Source: Muribaculaceae bacterium (GTDB lineage: Bacteria > Bacteroidota > Bacteroidia > Bacteroidales > Muribaculaceae). From it: a stretch of DNA of 17,405 nt. The notes under the pieces are model-generated. The model saw only the letters and a list, made by a program, of their open reading frames with translations. It was not told the DNA's origin and ran no database searches. The position numbers and the translations under genes were made by a program. Of the stretch, positions 1-8,983 are shown piece by piece; positions within the stretch are counted from its first letter, which is position 1; each line of letters opens with the position of its first letter. The stretch covers positions 1-17,405 of the forward strand of contig JAEDNZ010000019.1 of NCBI GenBank assembly GCA_016302215.1, read 5' to 3'.

Positions 1-54
1 AGGTGTGTTTTTCGCTCTTAAAAATCATTAAAGATTATATAAGCTAAATACTTA

Positions 55-79
55 ATAGATTAAATTAACACTAATCTAT
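55..79. promoter_or_regulatory. 8-bp inverted repeat upstream of moxR (possible operator)
   Basis: ATAGATTA (55-62) and TAATCTAT (72-79) are perfect reverse complements separated by nine bases. The right arm ends about 22 bases before the -7 box at 102-109, so it lies where the -33 element and an adjacent regulator would sit. No U-run follows, which makes a terminator less likely. The region is AT-rich, so a chance dyad is possible; the operator role is inference only. Confidence 0.35.
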
Positions 80-101
80 CAGCACTTTGTGAGCGTTGTT
101 G

Positions 102-109
102 TAATTTTG
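102..109 (+). promoter_or_regulatory. Bacteroidetes -7 box for the moxR/bat operon
   Basis: TAATTTTG matches the Bacteroidetes -7 consensus TAnnTTTG at every fixed position. It lies about 80 bases before the moxR ATG at 190, giving an expected leader near 70 bases. No TTTG sits at the usual 19-21 base distance upstream; the nearest, at 86-89, is too close. This is the only good promoter match seen ahead of the bat cluster. Confidence 0.5.
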
Positions 110-189
110 CCCAACATTTAGCAGAAAGGGCAAAGTGCCTCTATTACTATCAAATACGAACTCACAACACAACGCAATTAAATACTTTT

Positions 190-1185
190 ATGAGCGACAC
201 AGTAAACATACGCGAGCTTAACGCCTTGGTTGCAAGCAAGAGCGACTTTATCAACCTCATCACCCACGGCATGGACCAGACCATCGTGGGTCAGAAACAC
301 CTTGTAGAATCTCTTATCATAGCCCTTTTGGCCGACGGCCACATACTGTTAGAGGGCGTCCCCGGCTTGGCAAAGACACTGGCCATAAAGACCTTGGCTC
401 AGCTTATCGATGCCCGTTACAGCCGCATACAGTTTACGCCTGACTTGCTGCCTGCCGACGTGGTGGGAACCATGGTGTATAGCGTCAAGCGCGAGACCTT
501 CGAGGTAAAGAAGGGCCCGGTATTTGCAAACTTCGTCCTCGCTGATGAAATCAACCGCGCTCCGGCAAAGGTGCAGAGCGCCCTGCTCGAAGCGATGCAG
601 GAGCGCCAGGTGACCATCGGCGACAACACCTTCGGCCTCGACGAGCCGTTCCTGGTGATGGCCACTCAAAACCCCATCGAGCAAGAAGGCACATATCCGC
701 TGCCCGAAGCCCAAGTTGACCGTTTCCTGATGAAGGTGGTCATCGGCTACCCGAGCAAAGACGAGGAGAAAGTGATTATCCGCCAAAACATATCCAACGA
801 GAAGCGCCGCGTAGAGGCTCTGCTCAAGCCGCAAGAGATTATCGAGGCTCAAAAGGTAGTGGAGCAAATCTATGTTGACGAGAAGATAGAGCGCTACATC
901 GTGGACCTGGTGTTTGCAACACGTTTCCCGGCCGACTATGGTCTCAACGACCTGACCAGCATCATCGCCTTCGGTGCATCGCCGCGTGCATCAATCAGCC
1001 TGGCACGCGCCGCGCGCGCTTACGCCTTCCTGCACCAGCGCGGCTTCGTCATTCCCGAGGACGTCATCGCCGTGGCTCACGATGTGCTGCGCCACCGCAT
1101 CGGCGTGACATACGAGGCCGAAGCCAACAATATCAGCACCGACGAAATCATCACCGAAATCCTTGACAAGGTACAGGTGCCTTGA
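190..1185 (+). CDS. moxR: MoxR-family AAA+ ATPase
   Basis: Cytosolic AAA+ ATPase of the MoxR family (331 residues, full length for the family). Visible motifs are Walker A GVPGLAKT (56-63), Walker B ending VLADE (116-120) followed by INRAP, the sensor-1 region MATQNP (157-162) leading into PEAQVDRF (172-179), and sensor 2 GASPRAS (262-268). The C-terminal helical lid follows and the protein ends with the family-typical ILDKVQVP-like tail, so it is not truncated. MoxR proteins are thought to act as chaperones that remodel or load metal-dependent VWA-domain partners; the next gene and batA/batB encode such partners. ATG at 190 gives the normal N-terminus. It is first in the bat cluster, after a Bacteroidetes -7 box. 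The exact client is unknown. Confidence 0.96.
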   Translation: MSDTVNIRELNALVASKSDFINLITHGMDQTIVGQKHLVESLIIALLADGHILLEGVPGLAKTLAIKTLAQLIDARYSRIQFTPDLLPADVVGTMVYSVKRETFEVKKGPVFANFVLADEINRAPAKVQSALLEAMQERQVTIGDNTFGLDEPFLVMATQNPIEQEGTYPLPEAQVDRFLMKVVIGYPSKDEEKVIIRQNISNEKRRVEALLKPQEIIEAQKVVEQIYVDEKIERYIVDLVFATRFPADYGLNDLTSIIAFGASPRASISLARAARAYAFLHQRGFVIPEDVIAVAHDVLRHRIGVTYEAEANNISTDEIITEILDKVQVP

Positions 1186-1199
1186 CAAGGAAGTGCAGG
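1161..1199 (+). repeat. Short imperfect tandem repeat at the moxR stop
   Basis: CCTTGACAAGG occurs at 1161-1171 and again at 1180-1190, and each copy is followed by a similar AGGTG/GTGCAGG-like segment, giving two units of about 19 bases. Each 11-mer is itself nearly palindromic. The moxR stop TGA (1183-1185) lies inside the second copy, read in a different frame from the first. It looks like a small tandem duplication; no function is evident. Confidence 0.5.
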
Positions 1200-1331
1200 A
1201 GAGGCAGCGCCGCCACTGAGGCCACAGATGCAGGGCAGTCGCTGCCGGCATCGGCCGAGACGGCCGCAACGCCACCTGCATGTGTGTGATAGTAATCGCC
1301 ATTGTACAACCTTAATTTGATTGTTAACGTT

Positions 1332-2207
1332 TTGGATGCTAATGAGCTTTTAAAGAAAGTTCGCAAAATCGAGATAAAGTCTCGAGGCTTATCGCAGAAC
1401 ATTTTTGCCGGCGAATATCACTCCGCCTTCAAGGGCAGGGGTATGATGTTTTCGGAGGTGCGCGAATACCAATACGGCGATGACATACGCGATATCGACT
1501 GGAACGTGACCGCCCGCCATAATCGCCCGTATGTCAAAGTGTATGAGGAAGAGCGCGAGCTCACGGTGATGCTGCTGGTAGATGTGTCGGGAAGCCGTGA
1601 ATTCGGCGCCGCAGGCACTGAGAAGCGTGATATGATAGCCGAAATCTCAGCTACCATTGCCTTCTCGGCCATACAGAACAACGACAAGATAGGCGCCGTA
1701 TTCTTCTCTGACAAGATAGAGAAGTTTATCCCACCCAAGAAGGGCAAGAAGCATATCCTGTGCATCATACGCGAGCTGCTTGACTTTGAGCCGGAAAATC
1801 GAGGCACCGACATCGGTGGCGCCGTAAGATACTTTACCGACGCTCTGAAGAAGCGCTGCACCATGTTCCTGATATCAGACTTTATCGCCGAAGATGACTA
1901 CCGCAAGCCCCTATCGATAGCCCGCAACAAGCACGATGTGATGGCGCTGCAGGTCTATGACCGCCGCGACGAAAAGATGCCTGACGTGGGATTGCTCAAG
2001 GTCAAAGACCTCGAGACCGGCAGCATCAGGTGGATTGACACCTCGTCAAAGCGCGTGCGCAAAGCTTACGACAAGTGGTGGTATGACCGCCAACAGCAGA
2101 TGTCTGAGGCGCTCCGATATGCACATGTAGATCATGTGAGCGTGGCCACCGACGAGGACTATGTCAAAGCGCTGATGGGACTTTTCAAAAATCGCGGCAC
2201 GCGCTAA
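1332..2207 (+). CDS. DUF58 (VWA-like) protein of the bat operon
   Basis: DUF58 protein with a von Willebrand A-like fold, the usual partner of MoxR ATPases. I place the start at TTG 1332, giving 291 residues beginning MDANELLKKV, which is where Bacteroidales homologues normally begin. The frame has a stop (TAA 1293-1295) and no ATG between that stop and the conserved region; the first in-frame ATG would remove about 37 conserved residues. A TTG at 1302 is the longer alternative. From the 1332 start, the DUF58 signature YQYGDDIRDIDW spans 46-57, a complete MIDAS metal motif DVSGS is at 84-88, GTD at 158-160 and ISDF at 181-184. No signal peptide or membrane helix is visible, so it is probably cytosolic. 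The spacer from moxR (146 bases) is long for this operon. Function beyond MoxR partnership is not established. Confidence 0.93.
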   Translation: MDANELLKKVRKIEIKSRGLSQNIFAGEYHSAFKGRGMMFSEVREYQYGDDIRDIDWNVTARHNRPYVKVYEEERELTVMLLVDVSGSREFGAAGTEKRDMIAEISATIAFSAIQNNDKIGAVFFSDKIEKFIPPKKGKKHILCIIRELLDFEPENRGTDIGGAVRYFTDALKKRCTMFLISDFIAEDDYRKPLSIARNKHDVMALQVYDRRDEKMPDVGLLKVKDLETGSIRWIDTSSKRVRKAYDKWWYDRQQQMSEALRYAHVDHVSVATDEDYVKALMGLFKNRGTR

Positions 2208-2244
2208 TGCTCAGTGTTACCAATCAACGACAAGAAATAGCACC

Positions 2245-3252
2245 ATGACACGGCTATATAAAATACTCCACATACTGACTGTCGCCATCGCCGCCTCCGC
2301 AACAGCGCAAGCGGCGCCGGTGACACTGAAAGCAGCCATTGACTCCACGGTCATGGAGCAAGGCGCGCAGACCATGCTCCGCCTTGAGGTCACCGACCGC
2401 AGCGGCAAAGGCTACTTCACCGCGCTCCCAAAAGGCGGCGATTTTATCAAATGCGACACTCTATCGGTTGATGTCATAGAGGTTAACGCCGACACCACTA
2501 CCACTGACGGCGTCTCTACCATCAGCTACAACATGCTGGTGCAGGCCTTTGACCCCGGTGTGCTCACCCTGCCGCCGTTTGAGTATATCAACGGCAGCGA
2601 CACCTTTGCTACCAACGCGCTCACCATCAAGGTGCTGCCCGTAGATCTTGACTCGCTCACCACCATCAACCCCCTTGAGAGCGTGGTCGATGCCAACTAT
2701 CGCTGGTATGATTGGATACCCGATTGGTGGCTATGGGTGCTGCTGGGCATCGCCGTGGCAGGCATCGCCGTAGTGCTTCTGCTGCTATACCGCAAAAACG
2801 GCACCATCATTGTGCACAAACAGCGACCCGTGCCGCCATACGAGCTTGCCATCAGGCGCCTCAACGAGCTGAGAGAACGCAAATTGGCTGAAAACGGCCA
2901 CGAGAAAGAGTACTACACCCAGCTCACTGACATCCTCAGACAATACCTCGAGGGACGCTTTGCCATCAATGCCTTAGAGATGTCATCTACTCAGATACTC
3001 GCATCGCTGCGCAGCAACGAGGAGACACGCATGACGGCCGAGCAGATGAAGCAAATACTCGAGATAGCCGACTTTGTGAAGTTTGCCAAGGTAAGGCCGC
3101 TGCCCGACGACAACATCAAGGCCTTCAACTCGGCAGCTCAGTTTGTTGAAGACACCAAGCCCGCCGAGCCGCAAGAAGGCGAGGCCGACACAAATGCCGC
3201 CAAAAACGCCGCCGGCAATAAAACTAACGATAAAGCAACCGAAAAAGCATAA
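2245..3252 (+). CDS. BatD-like membrane protein with a short extracytoplasmic domain
   Basis: A 335-residue protein in the usual slot between the DUF58 gene and batA. It has an N-terminal signal peptide (about 1-24, Ala-rich cleavage region TAQAAP), a periplasmic beta-rich region (about 25-155), one membrane helix starting in WWLWVLLG (about 161-182), then a cytosolic tail. The tail (EYYTQLTDILRQYL at 222-235 through FNSAAQFVED at 294-303) follows the same spacing as the BatD tail (KFYEALAAAIKGYI through TIKNIED), so the two look like distant paralogues. The last 30 residues are Ala/Lys/Glu-rich and probably disordered. It starts at ATG 2245, 37 bases after the DUF58 stop, and batA follows 9 bases after its stop. 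It is probably an accessory subunit of the Bat membrane assembly; no catalytic motif is visible. Confidence 0.85.
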   Translation: MTRLYKILHILTVAIAASATAQAAPVTLKAAIDSTVMEQGAQTMLRLEVTDRSGKGYFTALPKGGDFIKCDTLSVDVIEVNADTTTTDGVSTISYNMLVQAFDPGVLTLPPFEYINGSDTFATNALTIKVLPVDLDSLTTINPLESVVDANYRWYDWIPDWWLWVLLGIAVAGIAVVLLLLYRKNGTIIVHKQRPVPPYELAIRRLNELRERKLAENGHEKEYYTQLTDILRQYLEGRFAINALEMSSTQILASLRSNEETRMTAEQMKQILEIADFVKFAKVRPLPDDNIKAFNSAAQFVEDTKPAEPQEGEADTNAAKNAAGNKTNDKATEKA

Positions 3253-3256
3253 GGAG
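3251..3256 (+). promoter_or_regulatory. Shine-Dalgarno sequence of batA
   Basis: AAGGAG lies five bases before the batA ATG (3262) and overlaps the stop codon of the preceding gene. It is the only textbook ribosome binding site I noticed in the window; Bacteroidetes genes usually lack one. Confidence 0.5.
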
Positions 3257-3261
3257 AGAAT

Positions 3262-4248
3262 ATGCAATTCGCACACCCATATTATTTATATCTATTCATA
3301 TTGTTTGTGCCGCTGATAGCGCACTACATCATCAGGCAGCGCACATCGCACCCCTCGCTCGGCATCTCGTCGGCGTCGGCGTTTGCCCACATGCCCCGCA
3401 CCTGGAGGCAATATATGCGCCATGTGCTCTTCGGCCTGCGGCTCGCCACTATAGGCTGCCTGATAGTGATACTCGCGCGACCGCAGCTCAAGGATAATTG
3501 GCGCACCACATCCACCGAAGGCACCGACATAGTGCTGGCCATTGACGTGTCGTCGAGTATGCTGGCACGCGATTTCAAACCTGACCGTATGGGCGCCGCC
3601 AAGAGCGTGGCCGCCAAGTTTATCCAAGGGCGAGAGTCTGACAATATAGGCCTGGTGATATTTGCCGGCGAGAGCCTCACCGGAGTGCCGATGACAGTGG
3701 ATAGAGCCTTGCTCCTCAACTACATTGAGGGCATTCACATGGAAATGCTTGAAGACGGCACCGCCATAGGCGACGGCATCGCCACCTCGCTCAACCGCCT
3801 CAAAGAGGGAAAAGCGAAAAGCAAAAGCATCATCTTGCTCACCGATGGCTCCAACAACACCGGCGTGGTGGCTCCCGTGACAGCATCCGAGGTAGCCAAA
3901 GAGTTAGGGGTACGCATATACACCATCGGCGTGGGCACCAACGGCAACGCGCCCTACCCCACTCGCAATATGTTTGGCAAGATAGAGTTTGTGCCCCAGC
4001 CAGTAGTCATCGATGAGGCCACCCTCAAGACCATAGCCTCCAACACCGGCGGCAAATACTTCAGAGCCACCGACAATAAGACACTCGAAGCTATCTTTGC
4101 CGAAATCGATGCCCTCGAAAAGACGCAGATGGACGTGCGACATTTCTCGCACACCGAAGATGACTACGCCCTATGGGCCTGGCTGGCTTTAGGCCTGTTT
4201 GCCCTGGAATTACTGCTGCGATACGCCATAGTGCGTCAGATACCATAA
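3262..4248 (+). CDS. batA: BatA, VWA-domain inner-membrane protein
   Basis: First of two VWA membrane proteins of the aerotolerance cluster (328 residues). Order: an N-terminal membrane segment in the family-typical FAHPYYLYLFIL opening (about 3-24), a second helix (about 55-72, ending in ILARPQ), a VWA domain (about 88-290) and a C-terminal helix (about 303-323). The MIDAS is complete: DVSSS (95-99), Thr in GTAIGDG (about 167) and TDGSN (194-198). This predicts binding of a divalent metal and a protein ligand, with the VWA domain between helices 2 and 3. It is paralogous to the following batB. The start is set by AAGGAG five bases upstream. In B. fragilis the bat genes affect oxygen tolerance; the molecular task is unknown. 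Confidence 0.94.
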   Translation: MQFAHPYYLYLFILFVPLIAHYIIRQRTSHPSLGISSASAFAHMPRTWRQYMRHVLFGLRLATIGCLIVILARPQLKDNWRTTSTEGTDIVLAIDVSSSMLARDFKPDRMGAAKSVAAKFIQGRESDNIGLVIFAGESLTGVPMTVDRALLLNYIEGIHMEMLEDGTAIGDGIATSLNRLKEGKAKSKSIILLTDGSNNTGVVAPVTASEVAKELGVRIYTIGVGTNGNAPYPTRNMFGKIEFVPQPVVIDEATLKTIASNTGGKYFRATDNKTLEAIFAEIDALEKTQMDVRHFSHTEDDYALWAWLALGLFALELLLRYAIVRQIP

Positions 4249-4296
4249 CAATTACTATATCAAAGCATCATCATACAAACGCCACTCGATATCGAT

Positions 4297-5327
4297 ATGT
4301 TTGACTTTGCTCACCCCATACTACTATATATGCTGCTCGCCGTGCCGGCATTCTTCGGCCTATACCTTATGGCTCGGGCAGCACGGCGCCGCAAGCTGCG
4401 CCGCTTCGGCAAGGCCGAGGTGATATCACACCTCATGCCCGAAGTGTCGCGCTATAAGCCCGCAATCAAAATCACCGTACAGCTGCTGGCGCTCGCCGCC
4501 ATCATCATAGTGATAGCCCGCCCGCGCGCCGGCGAGGCCAAGCAAGAGACCACCACGGCCGGCATCGAGATAATGGTAGCCTTTGACGTCTCCAACTCCA
4601 TGCTCGCCTCCGGAAATGATGACCCGGGAGGCACATCGCGCCTCGACCGAGCACGCCTGCTGCTCGAAAAGCTCATTGACAAGCTCAGCGACGACAAAGT
4701 GGGACTCATAGTTTTTGCCGGCGAAGCCAAGACACAGCTGCCGCTGACCACTGACTTTTATTCAGCCAAGATGTATCTGAGCGAGCTGTCGCCCGCAATG
4801 ATTACCGCGCAAGGCACATCAATAGCCGAGGCGCTGAAGATGTCAATGAACGCCTTCTCCTCTGATGACAAGGTCCACAAGGCCATAATCCTGATTACCG
4901 ACTCTGAAGACCACGAGGGCGAAGCCGTAGAGACCGCCAAACTCGCCGCCGAAAACGGCATCCAAATCAACGTCATCGGCCTCGGATCTGCTAAGGGTGC
5001 GCCTATACCGGTGTATGGCAAGCCCGGCGAATATATGCGCGATGCCTCAGGAGCCCTCGTGACCACCACACTCAACGAAGCGCTCGCCCAGCAGATAGCC
5101 AAAGCCGGAAAAGGCATATATGTCAACGGCGCAGCATCATCGGCGCTCTCAAGCCTGCAAGACCAGCTCAACACTCTGCAGAAATCTGAATTCGCTCGCA
5201 TCAACTACACCGCCGGCGCCGAGCAATTCCCCGTATTTGCGTGGATTGCGCTGATATTGCTCATCATTGACATCATCATAGTAGAGCGCAAGATTAGCTG
5301 GCTACAAAATATCAACTTCTTCAGCAA

Positions 5328-5331
<4 letters not shown>
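4297..5331 (+). CDS. batB: BatB, VWA-domain inner-membrane protein
   Basis: Second VWA membrane protein (344 residues) with the same plan as BatA: N-terminal helix in FAHPILLYMLLAVPAF (5-20), a second helix (about 57-75, ending VIARPRAG), a VWA domain (about 88-290) and a C-terminal helix (about 311-329). The MIDAS is DVSNS (97-101), Thr174 in GTSIAEA and TDSEDHEG (201-208). The insert after the first MIDAS motif (GNDDPGGTS) is longer than in BatA. It follows batA after 48 bases without a promoter-like motif, and its TGA overlaps the ATG of batC (ATGA), suggesting translational coupling. BatA and BatB probably arose by duplication and may work as a pair; that is inference. Confidence 0.94.
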
Positions 5332-6065
<734 letters not shown>

Positions 6066-6138
6066 CGCCGCCGTCCTCATCACCAGCCCTCACTCTCAAT
6101 TATAAAGAATTACAGCAGTCAATTATCAACATCAGTTC

Positions 6139-7959
6139 ATGTTAAGACTCCGCTACATATTAGCTCTCGTCACAGCGGTAATCGCTGTAGGCATAGCCCA
6201 CGCCGAAGCCACGTTCAAGCTAATACAGCCACAAAATGTGGTGCAAGGCCGAAGATTTCAGATTACTTATCGCCTGAGCAATGGCGAGGCAAACCCGCCG
6301 AGCGCTCCCACGCTCGAGGGATGCACGCTGCGCTATGGGCCATCGGTATCCACGATGTCGAGCACTCAAATCATCAACGGCCAGGTGTCGCAAAGCTCAT
6401 CAGTAGATTTCACCTTTATTTACACTGCCGACACGCCCGGCACGGTGAAAGTGCCGGCGCTCAGCGTAAACTGCGGCGGCAAGAAGCTGACATCCGGCAC
6501 GGCATCGTTCCAAATTCTGCCCGCCGACAAGGCTTCAGCAGGCGGTCACGGTCAGCCCGCCGCCCCATCGGTCCAGGCCGACGACTATACCACACAGACG
6601 CCCGGCAAAATCTCGCCCAACGACCTGTTTGTGAGGGTGTCATTCTCTAAATCACACGTCTATGAGCAAGAAGCGGTAATCGCCACCATCAAGGTATATA
6701 CCAAATATGATATATCATCATTCCTGGTCACCACACAGCCCGCATTTGAGGGCTTCCTGTCTGAGGAGCTGCCAGTGAGCTTCGAGACCCAACTCGAGAA
6801 CTATAACGGCCAAAACTATCACACGGCAGTGCTCAAGCGTTGCTTGCTCTTCCCTCAAAAGAGCGGCACACTGACGGTCAACTCCGGCAAATATGATGTG
6901 ACGTATGTGCAGTATGAGACGGTGAATATGGGCTTCTTCCGCACAGCCAAGCCTATCGAGCGCAAGATGACCACCAGCAGCAATGCCGTGACGCTCCGCG
7001 TAGAGCCACTGCCTCAGCCGGCGCCCGCCGGTTTCAACGGCGCCGTGGGCAAATTCACCGTGGAGACTCAGCTCACGCCCGAGCAGCTGCGCACCAACGA
7101 AGCCGCCACTTACTCATATATAGTAAAAGGCTCGGGCAACATCAAATACCTCAAAGAGCCGAATATCGCTTTCCCTTCGTGCATCGACAAGTACACGCCC
7201 AAGACCGATATCAACGCCAACTGCACGGGCAGCACAGCCTCCGGCACATACCGCGTGGACTACACCATAGTGCCGCAAGAGGTAGGCAAGTTTACCATCC
7301 CCGCCGAGCCTTTTGTGTATTTCAATCCCGAGACACGCCAATATGTCACCTTGCAGACCGATGCTTACAACATCAATGTGGCTAAGGGCGCTAACACATC
7401 AGTCGTCACCGAGCAAAAGGCTATTGACACCTCTATGACTGACATACGCCACATCAAGCCCTCGCCCGACAGCGTCGGCGATGACACATCGCGCATCTTC
7501 TTCGCCGCCTGGTATTGGCTGCTGTGGGCCTTGGCTACAATCGCCCTGATTGTGGCTGTCATAGCTTATCGTCGCCACGTGAAATTCAATGCCGATGTGC
7601 AGGGCAAACGTCTCGCGCGCGCCAACCGCGAAGCCACAAAACGCCTCAAGGCAGCCCACCGACACATGGCCGCCCATGACAACGACAAATTCTACGAGGC
7701 TCTCGCAGCTGCTATCAAAGGCTACATCGGCGACAAACTCAGCATCGCTCCCTCGCAACTGATACGCGACAACATCACGAGTGAGCTCACCCGACGCAAC
7801 GTTGACCAAGCCACCATAGAGCAGGCCATCGCCATCCTCGACGAATGTGAAATGGCACGCTTCACGCCAGCGCACTCTGACCAGCAAGTAGCCGACATCT
7901 ACGGCAAGGCTGTAGCCACTATCAAAAACATTGAGGACTCAATCAAGCGCAAAGGTTAA
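6139..7959 (+). CDS. batD: BatD, exported beta-domain membrane protein
   Basis: BatD-family protein of 606 residues. It has a signal peptide (about 1-23, ending AHA), a long extracytoplasmic beta-rich region (24-450) opening with the family-typical FKLIQPQNVVQGRRFQITY, one membrane helix (about 453-477, WYWLLWALATIAL onward) and a basic cytosolic tail (478-606). The Pro/Gly/Ala-rich stretch near 130-160 looks like a linker between beta domains, and a second linker lies near 290-300 (PLPQPAPAG). The cytosolic tail resembles that of the 335-residue protein earlier in the operon. It lies 73 bases after batC and 29 before batE. It is presumed to present ligands across the membrane to the VWA proteins; this is inference. 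Confidence 0.93.
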   Translation: MLRLRYILALVTAVIAVGIAHAEATFKLIQPQNVVQGRRFQITYRLSNGEANPPSAPTLEGCTLRYGPSVSTMSSTQIINGQVSQSSSVDFTFIYTADTPGTVKVPALSVNCGGKKLTSGTASFQILPADKASAGGHGQPAAPSVQADDYTTQTPGKISPNDLFVRVSFSKSHVYEQEAVIATIKVYTKYDISSFLVTTQPAFEGFLSEELPVSFETQLENYNGQNYHTAVLKRCLLFPQKSGTLTVNSGKYDVTYVQYETVNMGFFRTAKPIERKMTTSSNAVTLRVEPLPQPAPAGFNGAVGKFTVETQLTPEQLRTNEAATYSYIVKGSGNIKYLKEPNIAFPSCIDKYTPKTDINANCTGSTASGTYRVDYTIVPQEVGKFTIPAEPFVYFNPETRQYVTLQTDAYNINVAKGANTSVVTEQKAIDTSMTDIRHIKPSPDSVGDDTSRIFFAAWYWLLWALATIALIVAVIAYRRHVKFNADVQGKRLARANREATKRLKAAHRHMAAHDNDKFYEALAAAIKGYIGDKLSIAPSQLIRDNITSELTRRNVDQATIEQAIAILDECEMARFTPAHSDQQVADIYGKAVATIKNIEDSIKRKG

Positions 7960-7988
7960 TCGCCCTCTAACCACTCCACCACCCTGAT

Positions 7989-8762
7989 ATGAAAACTATA
8001 ATCACATACATAGCCCTGATGCTGATAGCCTTCAGCGCTAATGGCGCCACACTGGCTCAGCAGGCTGACTCGGCATATAGCCACGAACGATATAGCGACG
8101 CCGTGGCGCTCTACACGCAATCACTGAGCCGTGAGGGACGCACCGCCACCACATATTACAACCTGGCCAACGCTTACTATCGCGCCAACGACTTGGGTCA
8201 CGCCGTAATCAACTATGAGCGTGCACTGCGCATAGACCCCTCCAACGAGGATGCCCGCGTCAACCTCGAATTTGTCAACGAGCGCATCCAAGACAAGCCC
8301 GAAGACGACACGTCATATCTGACACTGCTGCACCGCAGCATAGTGCGATTCACCTCGCCTGACAGCTGGGCATGCCTCGCCATCATTGCCTTTATGCTGC
8401 TCTTGGGTGCCGTGGCGCTGTACATCTTTGCCGGCAACGTGACGCTGCGCAAGGTGGGCTTCTTCGGCGGCATCGCCATGCTCGTAATCACGGTGTATGT
8501 GGCTGTCGTGGCATACGACAGCGCCTCCGCAATCAGCCGCACTGACGAGGCCGTGGTGATAGTGCCTACCACCATGCTCAACTCGGTGCCGCGTGCCGCT
8601 AAAGCCAACGAGAAGGTGGTGCCCATCCATGAGGGCACTAAAATCATCATCGTGGACTCCATCGCTACGCCCGATGACCCGGAGTCGCCGATGTGGTATG
8701 ACGTGAAAATCAACAATTCGACACGCGCGTGGGTACGAGCCACCGATGTCGAAAAGATTTGA
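7989..8762 (+). CDS. batE: BatE, TPR and SH3-like membrane protein
   Basis: Last gene of the cluster (257 residues). It has a signal peptide (about 1-20), TPR repeats at about 21-110 (AYSHERYSDAVALYTQ; YYNLANAYYRANDLGHAV), two adjacent membrane helices (about 126-148 and 155-176), and a C-terminal SH3-like domain (about 186-257) with MWYDVKI and the closing WVRATDVEKI. This is the standard BatE layout: the TPR part and the SH3 part would lie on the same side of the membrane. The TPR segment aligns with that of BatC (YYNLxNxxxxxxDxxxAVxxY), so the two probably share ancestry. ATG at 7989 directly precedes a good signal peptide. No clear terminator follows; 221 bases separate it from the next gene. 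Confidence 0.93.
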   Translation: MKTIITYIALMLIAFSANGATLAQQADSAYSHERYSDAVALYTQSLSREGRTATTYYNLANAYYRANDLGHAVINYERALRIDPSNEDARVNLEFVNERIQDKPEDDTSYLTLLHRSIVRFTSPDSWACLAIIAFMLLLGAVALYIFAGNVTLRKVGFFGGIAMLVITVYVAVVAYDSASAISRTDEAVVIVPTTMLNSVPRAAKANEKVVPIHEGTKIIIVDSIATPDDPESPMWYDVKINNSTRAWVRATDVEKI

Positions 8763-8869
8763 CACCCTCCCCACCCCGCCACCACCCGCGGCTATCGAAA
8801 TTGCCCCCCGAAAAACGTCATCTGATGATGCATTAAGGCCTATTTTGCCCCGTTTTTGCTCTATATGCT

Positions 8870-8903
8870 GCAAAACATTTAATTTTTTTGCAAAAATGTT
8901 TGC
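8870..8903. promoter_or_regulatory. Imperfect inverted repeat overlapping the promoter of the small HTH gene
   Basis: GCAAAACATTT (8870-8880) pairs with AAATGTTTGC (8894-8903), ten base pairs with one bulged A, around a T-rich centre. The right arm covers the candidate -33 TTTG (8899-8902). The position fits a repressor or autoregulatory site; a transcript hairpin is the alternative. Confidence 0.35.
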
Positions 8904-8930
8904 TCATTTGGTTTTTTAGTTATAATTTAG
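8899..8930 (+). promoter_or_regulatory. Bacteroidetes-type promoter of the small HTH gene
   Basis: TTTG (8899-8902) is followed after exactly 20 bases by TAATTTAG (8923-8930), one mismatch from TAnnTTTG. Spacing of 19-21 is standard. Transcription would start near 8936, leaving an A-rich leader of about 48 bases before ATG 8984, without a Shine-Dalgarno sequence. Confidence 0.5.
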
Positions 8931-8983
8931 TGACGCGAATATAAACCCAACAAAATCGTTTAACTCAAAACTGATATACCATC

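Noticed and set aside
1228..1320. Plus-strand 30-codon frame in the moxR-DUF58 spacer
   Set aside because: The product is rich in Arg, His and Cys, with no signal, motif or translation start context; it looks like GC-rich non-coding sequence.
991..1402. Antisense open frames across the moxR-DUF58 gap
   Set aside because: They run over the conserved ends of two well-supported genes and show no recognisable domain.
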